64,000 nt of DNA from Vicinamibacterales bacterium (lineage in GTDB: Bacteria; Acidobacteriota; Vicinamibacteria; Vicinamibacterales; UBA2999), in contig JAWKHS010000003.1 of the NCBI GenBank assembly GCA_041394705.1, positions 682,001 to 746,000 on the forward strand, written 5' to 3'. How positions within the stretch are numbered: the first letter of the stretch is position 1; each line of letters starts with the position of its first letter. The translations under genes and the position numbers were made by a program. Below the pieces are notes generated by a model, which made no database searches, was not told where the DNA came from, and saw only the letters and a program-made list of their open reading frames with translations. Shown in pieces: positions 8,571 to 15,682 of the stretch.

Positions 8571-8576
8571 ATCTTA
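8571..8576 (-). promoter_or_regulatory. Putative intra-operon -10 (TAAGAT) overlapping a stop codon
   Basis: TAAGAT on the minus strand lies 6 nt before the GTG at 8564. Its first three bases are the TAA stop of the upstream membrane-protein gene. This may allow separate leaderless transcription of the downstream gene and pdxH. Confidence 0.4.
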
Positions 8577-10385
8577 CTGCGCCGGCGCGGCCGCGCGGCC
8601 GCGCGCCCCCGGCCAGGGGCCGCCGTACACCACGCGGATCGACGCGGGCGCCGTCGCGCGGGTGGGCCTCGTGAGGTCGTACACGTACACGCGCGCGGCG
8701 CCGACGCGCGCCTCGGCCACCGGCGCCCACAGGAGTCCGCCGAGCGGCGACGCCTGGAACCGCGCGCGGTAGGCAGGCACCTCCCAGTCGTCCACGACGA
8801 GCCAGGTCCGCCGTCCGCTCGCCGCGAGATCCGCGACGACGCGGTCGAGCGCGCCCGGTGCGAGCTCGTCCCACCGCAGGATGGCGCGGCCGGCCAGGTC
8901 CGCGATGGCGCCGCTGTGCTGCACGGCGGCCACGACATCGCGCGGCGCCGTGGCCGCCCCGACCCAGTCGGCCACGGCCGCGTACCTCCGCTCGGCGCGC
9001 CAGAGGCCGAAGACTCCGCGGCCCGAGGCGTCTGCGAGCGCGCTCACGCCGATGACGATGGCAGCCGCGAGGACCACCAGGGTCCCGCCCTCCTCGGACC
9101 AGCGCGCGGCGGCGCGCCAGGCGCCAGTCGCCACCGCCGCGGCCAGGAAGGGCCAGGCGGGGAGGTAGAAGCGGAGATACCACCACTCGTCGAACACGGC
9201 ATACGGCAGATAGGCGACGAGGAGGCCGGCCGTCACGGCCGCCGCCGGCCACCACCGGCTCGCCCGGCCCTCCCCCAATCGCCACGCCAGGGCGGGAAGG
9301 GCCAGCCAGGTCCAGTAGGCCCCGATGTCTCGCGTCCAGAGGACGAGCCGCCCGAGATTCGGAGCGACGTTGGCGGCCTGGAAGAGGTCGCCGGGGGCGC
9401 CGTAGCCCGAACGCATCGGCGCGCCCCAGAGGTACGAATTGAGGGCCGCGATCCCCAGCGCGACCGCGCCCAGGGCCACCGCCAGGACCACGCCCCGGCG
9501 CCGCCGCTCGCGCGCCGTCTGCGCGCCGGTCGCCACGACGCTCGCCCAGACGAGCGCGGCGACCGGGATGAGGTTCGGGCGGATCGCGAAGGCGAGCGCC
9601 GCTCCAGCGGCGCTCCACCAGACGCCCCGGCCAGGCGCGAGGCCGGCGATGACCAGCGCCCAGAGCGCGGCGGCCGGCAGGTCGCTCATCGTCTGCATCG
9701 CGGCGAAGACCACAGGCGGGCTCGTGGCCACGAGGAGGGCCGCGGCGAGCGCCGCCGCCGGCGGCCCATCGCGTCGGGCCCACAGGAAGGTCGCCCACGT
9801 CAGGAGCGCCACGGCGAGTGGCGTCCACAGGTAGCGTCCGGCCTCGCCGGCGACGGCGGCGCCGAGGGCCATCAGCCACGGCAGGCCTGGCGCGTAGGTC
9901 GGTCCGAGGCGGTTCTCGTCGACGGCTGGCGCGTAGCCCAGGGGCGTCACGAGCCAGCCGCGCGCGGGCCAGGGGCCGTCGACGATCGCGGGCGCGTCCG
10001 CGGTCAGGCGCCCCTGCGCCCACAGCCGCGACTGGCTCACGTACCCGCTCGCATCGGCGCCGCCGCTCACGTGGGTCCCGTCGATGGCCGAGACGCCGGC
10101 CGCCCCGGCCGCCAGCGCCGCCGCGAGCCAGGGCGCCCCGAGGTTCGCCCGCGCGGCCATGCGCCGCCGCCAGGCCCGCCGTGCCTCGGGGCCCACCACC
10201 CACGCCGCCGCCGCGGCCAGGGTGAGCGCCGCGAGCGCGGGGCGCACCGGCGACCGCGACGTGATCCGCTGCCCCGCGACGACGGCCGTGAAGCCGCCGC
10301 TCGCCCAGACGACGAGGGCCCAGGCCGTGAGGAGACCAGCGAGCGCGGCAAGGCCGCGGCCGAGCGCGGCGGGGCGGGAGGACAC
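8574..10385 (-). CDS. Polytopic membrane protein, GT-C glycosyltransferase-like
   Basis: About 603 residues if the GTG at 10385 is used (VSSRPAALGRGL...). The open frame continues upstream, but that part overlaps the divergent esterase gene and lacks membrane character. The protein has ten or more hydrophobic helices. Its first large loop, after residue 100, contains DGTHVSGGADASGYVSQ, placing Asp111 where GT-C enzymes keep a catalytic acid. A soluble C-terminal segment of about 150 residues follows. The mannosyl- or arabinosyl-transferase superfamily is the most likely relation; substrate unknown. It is the first gene of the operon that continues into the second GT-C-like gene and pdxH. A TATTCT hexamer at 10425-10420 could serve as its -10. 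Confidence 0.7.
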   Translation of the reverse strand: MSSRPAALGRGLAALAGLLTAWALVVWASGGFTAVVAGQRITSRSPVRPALAALTLAAAAAWVVGPEARRAWRRRMAARANLGAPWLAAALAAGAAGVSAIDGTHVSGGADASGYVSQSRLWAQGRLTADAPAIVDGPWPARGWLVTPLGYAPAVDENRLGPTYAPGLPWLMALGAAVAGEAGRYLWTPLAVALLTWATFLWARRDGPPAAALAAALLVATSPPVVFAAMQTMSDLPAAALWALVIAGLAPGRGVWWSAAGAALAFAIRPNLIPVAALVWASVVATGAQTARERRRRGVVLAVALGAVALGIAALNSYLWGAPMRSGYGAPGDLFQAANVAPNLGRLVLWTRDIGAYWTWLALPALAWRLGEGRASRWWPAAAVTAGLLVAYLPYAVFDEWWYLRFYLPAWPFLAAAVATGAWRAAARWSEEGGTLVVLAAAIVIGVSALADASGRGVFGLWRAERRYAAVADWVGAATAPRDVVAAVQHSGAIADLAGRAILRWDELAPGALDRVVADLAASGRRTWLVVDDWEVPAYRARFQASPLGGLLWAPVAEARVGAARVYVYDLTRPTRATAPASIRVVYGGPWPGARGRAAAPAQ

Positions 10386-10470
10386 GGGAAGAGGCTTGGC
10401 GCGCCGTCGGTGGTGGTCCAGAATACGTCCGAATCGCCGCGAGCGCCGACGCGGGATCAGAGCATCCGCG

Positions 10471-12069
10471 ATGCGAGCCGAAGTGTCCCGCCCGTCACGC
10501 CGAGCCTGGATGGCCGCGACCCTGCTGGGGTCCGTGCTCGCCGCCGTCCGGCCCGCCACGCAGTCCGCGCCGGTGGACGCCGCATGGCAGGCGTTCTGGC
10601 GCGCCGACTCGCCGAAGTCGGCGGCGGCCGAGGCCGAGAAGCTCGTCAAGACCGGCGTGACGTTCGAGGACGCGTACGCCCGCTTGAGGGCTGGACGCAC
10701 CTACGCCGCGGCGCCCACGGGCGAACGTGCCATGCGTCTCACGGCCATGGGCGGCGTGGCCTACGACAACACGATCGACGTGCCGGCGGCGTACGACCCG
10801 GCGCGCAAGTGGCCGTTGCGCGTGCAGCTCCATGGCGGCGTCGACCGGCAGAACCCGGAGGAAGGGCGCCGCAGCCGGCGGCGCAACCCCCTGGCGGGCG
10901 AGCCGCAGATCGTCATCGAGCCGTTCGGCTGGGGCGATTCCGCCTGGTGGCACGTCTCGCAGGTGGACAACATCCTGAACCTCGTCGACAAGGTCAAGCG
11001 CCAGTACAACGTCGACGAGTCGCAGATCTACCTGACGGGCACCTCCGACGGCGGCACCGGCACCTACTACCTGGCGATGCGCGAGCCGACGCTCTGGTCC
11101 GCCTGTCTGCCGCTCATCGGGCACATCGGCGTGCTGGCCAACCCCACGACCGGCGCCGAAGGCGAGCTCTTCGTGTCGAACCTCGTGAACCGCCCGTTCT
11201 TCGTCGTGAACGGCCTGCGCGATCCCAAGTATCCGGCCGCCCGGATCACGCCCTACATCGACACGCTCCGGGCGGCGGGCGTGTCCGTGGTGTTCCGGGC
11301 GGAACCCACCGGCGGACACGACACGAGCTGGTGGAGCGTGGAGCGCGACCTGTACGAGCGCTTCGTGCGCGACCATCCCCGGCCGGCGCATCCCCCGCTC
11401 CTGTCGTGGACCACGGAGCGGACCGATCGCTTCAACCGCATCCAGTGGCTCGTCATCGACGAACTCGGCCCGCGGCCGAGCGACATGGCGCTGGTGGACA
11501 CGAACACGGTCGCGATCCAGCAGGACCCGGAATTCGGGCTCCGCGGTGACGCCAAGAAGGAGCAGGGCACCCGCATCGTGCAGGTGCTGCCGGACACCGA
11601 TGCGGCCCGCATGGGCTTGCGGCCGGGTGACAAGATCCTGCAGATGGACGGACGGCCCGTCGTCGACATGGCCGCGATCATCCGCGCGTTCGAACGCAAC
11701 ACGGGCCCGCGGATCACCTTCGTCGTCGAGCGGGACGGCGAGCGGCTGACGCTGGACGGGCCGTTTCCGCCCACGGCGACCCCCGGTGCCGAGCGCCGGA
11801 TCTTCCCGCGGCGCCGGCCGTCGGGCCGCGTGGACGTGCTGCGCAACGGCAACACCATCGAGGCGCGTACCCGCGGCGTCGCCCGCTTCACCCTGCTCCT
11901 GTCCCCCGACGTCGTCGACTTCGCCAAGCCCGTCCTCGTCACCGTGAACGGCCGACCCGTGCACGACGCCGTCCTCACGCCCAGCGTTCAGACGCTGCTC
12001 ACGTGGGCCGCGAAGGACAACGACCGCACGATGCTCTACGGCGCAGCCCTGTCCGTCGCCGTTCCCTGA
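10471..12069 (+). CDS. Exported alpha/beta-hydrolase (esterase type) with C-terminal PDZ domain
   Basis: A 532-residue exported hydrolase. After a signal-like N-terminus (helix around residues 14-28), an alpha/beta-hydrolase core runs to about residue 300. The oxyanion-type LHGG is near residue 126 and the nucleophile elbow GTSDGG has Ser192. A GGHDTSWW motif supplies the probable catalytic His. From about 360 to 425 a PDZ domain is clear (GTRIVQVLPDTDAARMGLRP, then GDKILQMDGRPV). The hydrolase resembles PHB-depolymerase/feruloyl-esterase-like enzymes; the PDZ may bind a partner or substrate. The ATG at 10471 was chosen for signal-peptide fit; 10510 is possible. It is followed 10 bp later by the cytochrome c gene. 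Confidence 0.8.
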   Translation: MRAEVSRPSRRAWMAATLLGSVLAAVRPATQSAPVDAAWQAFWRADSPKSAAAEAEKLVKTGVTFEDAYARLRAGRTYAAAPTGERAMRLTAMGGVAYDNTIDVPAAYDPARKWPLRVQLHGGVDRQNPEEGRRSRRRNPLAGEPQIVIEPFGWGDSAWWHVSQVDNILNLVDKVKRQYNVDESQIYLTGTSDGGTGTYYLAMREPTLWSACLPLIGHIGVLANPTTGAEGELFVSNLVNRPFFVVNGLRDPKYPAARITPYIDTLRAAGVSVVFRAEPTGGHDTSWWSVERDLYERFVRDHPRPAHPPLLSWTTERTDRFNRIQWLVIDELGPRPSDMALVDTNTVAIQQDPEFGLRGDAKKEQGTRIVQVLPDTDAARMGLRPGDKILQMDGRPVVDMAAIIRAFERNTGPRITFVVERDGERLTLDGPFPPTATPGAERRIFPRRRPSGRVDVLRNGNTIEARTRGVARFTLLLSPDVVDFAKPVLVTVNGRPVHDAVLTPSVQTLLTWAAKDNDRTMLYGAALSVAVP

Positions 12070-12079
12070 AGGCACCCGC

Positions 12080-12898
12080 ATGAGACACCGCCGGTCCCTG
12101 GTCCCACTCCTCGCGCTGGTCTGCGTCGCGGCCTGCGCGGCCGTCCGCCTCGGTGCGCAGGCGCCGCAGGCCGACGCGGCGGCCTACGCGGCGCGGCCCG
12201 TCTCGGAGGCCACGCCCGACGACCTCGCGGTCGGCCGGCGCGCCTACATGGCGCAGTGCGCCCTCTGCCACGGCGTGGACGGGAGCGGCGGCTACGGGCC
12301 GTCGCTGCAGGTCGCGGGGCTGAGCCGCGTGGCCGACGACGCCGGCCTGATGCGGATTCTCTCGGTGGGCATTCCGGGCGCCATGCCCGGCTACGGCCAG
12401 GCCAACGGCGTGAAGCGGACCTGGCAGCTCGCGGCGTTCGTGCGGGGGCTGGGGCGCGGCGGGTCCGACGTCGTGACCGGTAACGCCACGGCCGGCCGGG
12501 CGGCGTACGAGCGGCGCGGCTGCGCGACCTGCCACGTCGTCGCGGGGCAGGGGCGCGACTTCGGTCCCGAACTGACCGCCATCGGCGCGCGGCGCGGGCC
12601 CGCGTACCTCCGGCGCGCCCTGGTCGAACCCGGCGCCGAGGTGCCCGAGGGGCACGTCGTGGTCACCGTCCGCACGAAAGGCGGACAGGCCGTGCGCGGC
12701 ATCCGGGTGAGCGAGGACGTGTTCGGGCTGCACGTCCGCGACGTGCAGGGCCGGCTGCACGACTTCCGCAAGGCGGACCTGAGCGCGCTCGAGCGGCAGG
12801 CGGGGGCCAGCCTGATGCCGGCGCTGGGCGCCTCGGTGCCGTCCGGCGAGATCGACGACCTGGTGGCCTACCTGGCCTGTCTGCGAGGGCAGCGATGA
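12080..12898 (+). CDS. Exported dihaem cytochrome c
   Basis: A 272-residue protein with an N-terminal signal peptide and two c-type haem sites, CALCH at 60-64 and CATCH at 148-152. Each is followed by the Gly-rich loop of a class I cytochrome domain. The second domain extends into a region with EGHVVVTVRTKGGQAVRGI and ends with the YLACLRG helix typical of cytochromes tied to quinoprotein dehydrogenases. Gene order and the 4-bp ATGA overlap with the downstream PQQ dehydrogenase suggest it accepts electrons from that enzyme in the periplasm. Haem attachment and axial ligands are inferred from motifs. A GAAGG Shine-Dalgarno precedes the ATG. Confidence 0.9.
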   Translation: MRHRRSLVPLLALVCVAACAAVRLGAQAPQADAAAYAARPVSEATPDDLAVGRRAYMAQCALCHGVDGSGGYGPSLQVAGLSRVADDAGLMRILSVGIPGAMPGYGQANGVKRTWQLAAFVRGLGRGGSDVVTGNATAGRAAYERRGCATCHVVAGQGRDFGPELTAIGARRGPAYLRRALVEPGAEVPEGHVVVTVRTKGGQAVRGIRVSEDVFGLHVRDVQGRLHDFRKADLSALERQAGASLMPALGASVPSGEIDDLVAYLACLRGQR

Positions 12899-14508
12899 GA
12901 CGGGTGTGGACGACGACGCTCCTGGGAGTGGTGGCCGCCGGCGCGCTGGCCGCGGCGCAGTCGGTGCCGTACCGCCGCATCGTGGACGCCGCCGCCGAGC
13001 CCGGCGCGTGGCTGACCTACAACGGCACCTACGACGGCCAGCGCCATTCGCGCCTCGCGCAATTGACGCCGGCCAACGTCGGGCGCCTCGTGCCGGCCTG
13101 GGTCTACCAGGTGCGCGGCGAGGGGCAGATGGAGACGTCGGCGGTCGTGGCCGACGGCCTGATGTACGTCACCGAGCCGCCCACCACGATCACGGCGCTC
13201 GACCCGAAGAACGGCCGCGTCGTGTGGAGTCACGTGCGGCCCATGCCCTCGGACCTGCGGCTCATCGGGTTCCCGGCGACCAACCGCGGCGTCGCCATCC
13301 TCGACGATCTCGTCTACGCAGGCTCGCTCGACGGCGTCCTGCTGGCGCTCGACGCCAAGACGGGCGCCGTGCGGTGGGAGGCGAGGGTGGGCGAGAACGG
13401 CGCCGGGCTGTCGATCACGATGGCGCCGCTGGCGGTGAAGGACAAGGTGATCGTCGGCGTGAGCGGCGGCGAGGCCGGCATCCGCGGCTTCGTGGACGCG
13501 TACGACGCGAAGACCGGAGCGCGCGCCTGGCGGACCTACACCGTGCCGGCCGCCGGCGAGCCGGGCGTCGAGACCTGGGCCGGCGACAGCTGGAAGACCG
13601 GGGCCGGCGCCACGTGGCTCACGGGGTCGTTCGATCCGGCGCTGAACCTGTTGTATTGGGGGACGGGCAATCCGGGTCCAGACTGGAACGGCGACGTCCG
13701 CCTCGGCGACAACCTGTACACGTCGTCGGTCCTGGCCCTGGACGCCGACACCGGCGCGCTCAAGTGGCACTTCCAGTACACGCCGCACGACGTGCACGAC
13801 TGGGACGCGAACCAGATCCAGGTGCTCGTGGACCTGGAGATCGGCGGCCGCCAGCGCAAGGCGCTCGTCACCGCCAACCGCAACGCCTTCTACTACGTGC
13901 TCGATCGCGAAACCGGCGAGTTCCTGCACGCGGCGCCGTACGCGAAGCAGACCTGGGCGTCCGGCCTGGACGCCAAGGGCCGGCCCATCGCGCTCCCGAA
14001 CACGGCCCCTTCGCCCGAAGGCACGCTCGTGTATCCCAGCCTGCAGGGCTCGACGAACTGGCCGAGCCCGTCCTACAGCCCCGAGACGGGGCTCTTCTAC
14101 GTGCCGGTCCGCGAGATGGGCTCGTACTACTACAAGACCGAGGTCGAGTACGAGCGCGGCCAGCCCTTCACGGGCGGCGGGGAACGCCGACTGGCGGATG
14201 AGGCGTGGGGCGCCGTGAGGGCGCTCGACGCCCGCACCGGCAGGCAGGTGTGGGACTTCCCGCTGCCATCGCCGTCGTGGTCGGGCGTGCTCTCGACGGC
14301 GGGTGGCCTCGTGTTCAGCGGGTCGAACGAGGGCAACGTCTACGCGCTCGACGCGAAGACGGGCGCGCCGCTGTGGCAATTCCAGACGGGCGGAGGCGTG
14401 CGGTCCAATCCGACGACCTTCCTGGTCGACGGACGTCAGCACGTGGCCGTCGCCTCAGGGCGCTCGGTCTTCGTCTTCGCCCTGCCGGCCGACGGCGCGA
14501 GCCGCTGA
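12895..14508 (+). CDS. PQQ-dependent alcohol dehydrogenase-like quinoprotein
   Basis: A 537-residue exported beta-propeller (signal peptide residues 1-22). The opening SRLAQLTPANVGRLVPAWVY and repeated W-motif segments (ALDPKNGRVVWSH, ALDAKTGAVRWEA, ALDADTGALKWHF, ALDAKTGAPLWQF) are those of the methanol/glucose dehydrogenase family. GTGNPGPDWNG and QYTPHDVHDWDAN are the hallmark stretches near the PQQ/metal site. There is no fused cytochrome domain; the preceding gene supplies a separate one. The reaction is probably alcohol or sugar oxidation, substrate unknown. Length is slightly below the usual 560-600. The esterase-PDZ gene upstream could release the alcohol it oxidises; that link is inference. 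Confidence 0.9.
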   Translation: MRRVWTTTLLGVVAAGALAAAQSVPYRRIVDAAAEPGAWLTYNGTYDGQRHSRLAQLTPANVGRLVPAWVYQVRGEGQMETSAVVADGLMYVTEPPTTITALDPKNGRVVWSHVRPMPSDLRLIGFPATNRGVAILDDLVYAGSLDGVLLALDAKTGAVRWEARVGENGAGLSITMAPLAVKDKVIVGVSGGEAGIRGFVDAYDAKTGARAWRTYTVPAAGEPGVETWAGDSWKTGAGATWLTGSFDPALNLLYWGTGNPGPDWNGDVRLGDNLYTSSVLALDADTGALKWHFQYTPHDVHDWDANQIQVLVDLEIGGRQRKALVTANRNAFYYVLDRETGEFLHAAPYAKQTWASGLDAKGRPIALPNTAPSPEGTLVYPSLQGSTNWPSPSYSPETGLFYVPVREMGSYYYKTEVEYERGQPFTGGGERRLADEAWGAVRALDARTGRQVWDFPLPSPSWSGVLSTAGGLVFSGSNEGNVYALDAKTGAPLWQFQTGGGVRSNPTTFLVDGRQHVAVASGRSVFVFALPADGASR

Positions 14509-14528
14509 CGCGCCGGCTGGCGCCGGCG

Positions 14529-14762
14529 TCAGGACCGGCGCTGTGCCAGGTAGGCGGCGACGGCCGCCAGGCCGCCGGCCAGGATCACGGCGCGCAGTAC
14601 CCGGATCAGGGCGAACACCCAGGCGATGCCCAGTCCGAGCGCCGGCCACTGCACCCACCAGTGACCGGGCGAGGTCATCAGGTTGATGACGAACAGCATC
14701 GCCAGGATGAGGGGGGCCTTGAACAGGAACCCTACGGATCGCATGGTGCGCATCGGTCTCAT
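14529..14762 (-). CDS. Small membrane protein (2TM-domain-like)
   Basis: A 77-residue protein with a strong CAGGAG Shine-Dalgarno. Hydrophobic segments lie at about 12-29, 35-53 and 57-72, with positive charges at the N-terminus and between helices. WVQWPALGLGIAWVFALIRV resembles the '2TM domain' found alone or in front of histidine kinases, but the call is weak. It lies between a convergent PQQ dehydrogenase gene (20 bp away) and msrA (106 bp upstream, same strand). The short gap at 14510-14528 holds a GC-only palindrome without a T tract. Function unknown. Confidence 0.65.
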   Translation of the reverse strand: MRPMRTMRSVGFLFKAPLILAMLFVINLMTSPGHWWVQWPALGLGIAWVFALIRVLRAVILAGGLAAVAAYLAQRRS

Positions 14763-14868
14763 TGCTCCTGTCCGAAGCTGACGAGCGGCCGCGTCCCAGG
14801 TTCCGTCCCTGGCGGCGAACGGAGCCCGACCGCCCCCGGACGGTCGCCGGCGGCCGGGAACGGCGGCC

Positions 14869-15492
14869 TCAGGCCTTCAGGCGGTCGCCGAAGTATCGCC
14901 TGAGCTTGTCTACTTTGGGCAGCGCCACCCCGGCCACGTACGGCTGGCGGGGATTCCTGGCCGCGTAGTTCTGGTGGTAGTCCTCGGCCGGGTAGAAGTC
15001 CGTCATCGGCTCGACGGTCGTGGCGATCGGCGCCGGGAACACCTCCGCCGCGTCCAGCTGGGCGATGTAGGCCTCGGCCACCGCCTGCTGTTCGGCGTCG
15101 GCCGGGAAAATGGCCGAGCGGTACTGGGTGCCGACGTCGTGGCCCTGGCGGTTGCGCTGGGTCGGGTCGTGCGCCACGGCGAAGAAGACCTGGAGGATCT
15201 GCCCGTAGCTGATGAGGTCGGGCTGGAAGGTGACGGCAATGGCCTCCGCGTGGCCCGTGGTCCCGCTGCAGACGGCCTCGTAGTTGGCCGTCCCGGCCGC
15301 GCCCCCGATGTAACCGGACACGACCGACGTCACGCCGTCGAGCGGCAGGAACACGGCCTCCGTGCACCAGAAGCACCCGCCGGCCAGGATGGCGCGCTGG
15401 GGCGTCGTGGCGCCTGGCGCCACGTCGCGCGCGGGGGGAGGAAAGGCCGCCAGATCGGGACCGTGACTGCCGAACAGAGCCGAGAGTTGCAT
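14869..15492 (-). CDS. msrA: Peptide methionine sulfoxide reductase MsrA
   Basis: A 207-residue enzyme reducing Met-(S)-sulfoxide with thioredoxin as donor. The catalytic motif GCFWCTEAVF places the nucleophile at Cys40. The family stretches VVSGYIGG, GHAEAIAVTFQP and FFAVAHDPTQRNRQGHDVG follow, then IFPADAEQQ and FYPAEDYHQNY. The first 30 residues precede the fold and are not a clear signal peptide, so the protein is probably cytoplasmic. The ATG at 15492 has GAGGT upstream. The frame stays open further upstream, but that part is non-conserved. It is divergent from the first cytochrome-DUF1592 gene across 190 bp. Confidence 0.95.
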   Translation of the reverse strand: MQLSALFGSHGPDLAAFPPPARDVAPGATTPQRAILAGGCFWCTEAVFLPLDGVTSVVSGYIGGAAGTANYEAVCSGTTGHAEAIAVTFQPDLISYGQILQVFFAVAHDPTQRNRQGHDVGTQYRSAIFPADAEQQAVAEAYIAQLDAAEVFPAPIATTVEPMTDFYPAEDYHQNYAARNPRQPYVAGVALPKVDKLRRYFGDRLKA

Positions 15493-15644
15493 GGGCGATG
15501 ACCTCGTGGATTCGACGCGTCCGCGCCCCGTCAAGGTACACGGTCCGGGGCGCGTGATGTCACATGACCGCGCGGCATGACATCCATAGACAAGCTCAGA
15601 CCAGAAAGTGCGTTCGCCGCCGGATGGGGGCCGGACATCGGCCG

Positions 15645-15650
15645 TATACT
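15645..15650 (+). promoter_or_regulatory. Putative -10 (TATACT) for the cytochrome/DUF1552/ankyrin array
   Basis: TATACT lies 32 nt before the ATG at 15683, and GGAG occurs in the leader. It is the best -10 match in the 190-bp divergent region. No good -35 was found at 16-18 nt. The downstream genes run on the same strand to 32644, so this may start a long transcript. Confidence 0.4.
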
Positions 15651-15682
15651 CAAACACTTAGAGCGATTCACGGAGTGGTTCC

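Noticed and set aside
5128..10203. A single open frame of about 1,690 codons on the minus strand
   Set aside because: It only contains pdxH at its 3' end. The upstream part is a shadow of the two membrane-protein genes in another frame, caused by high GC and few stop codons.
14510..14528. GC-rich palindrome between the PQQ dehydrogenase and small membrane-protein genes as a terminator
   Set aside because: There is no T tract on either side, so an intrinsic terminator cannot be claimed.
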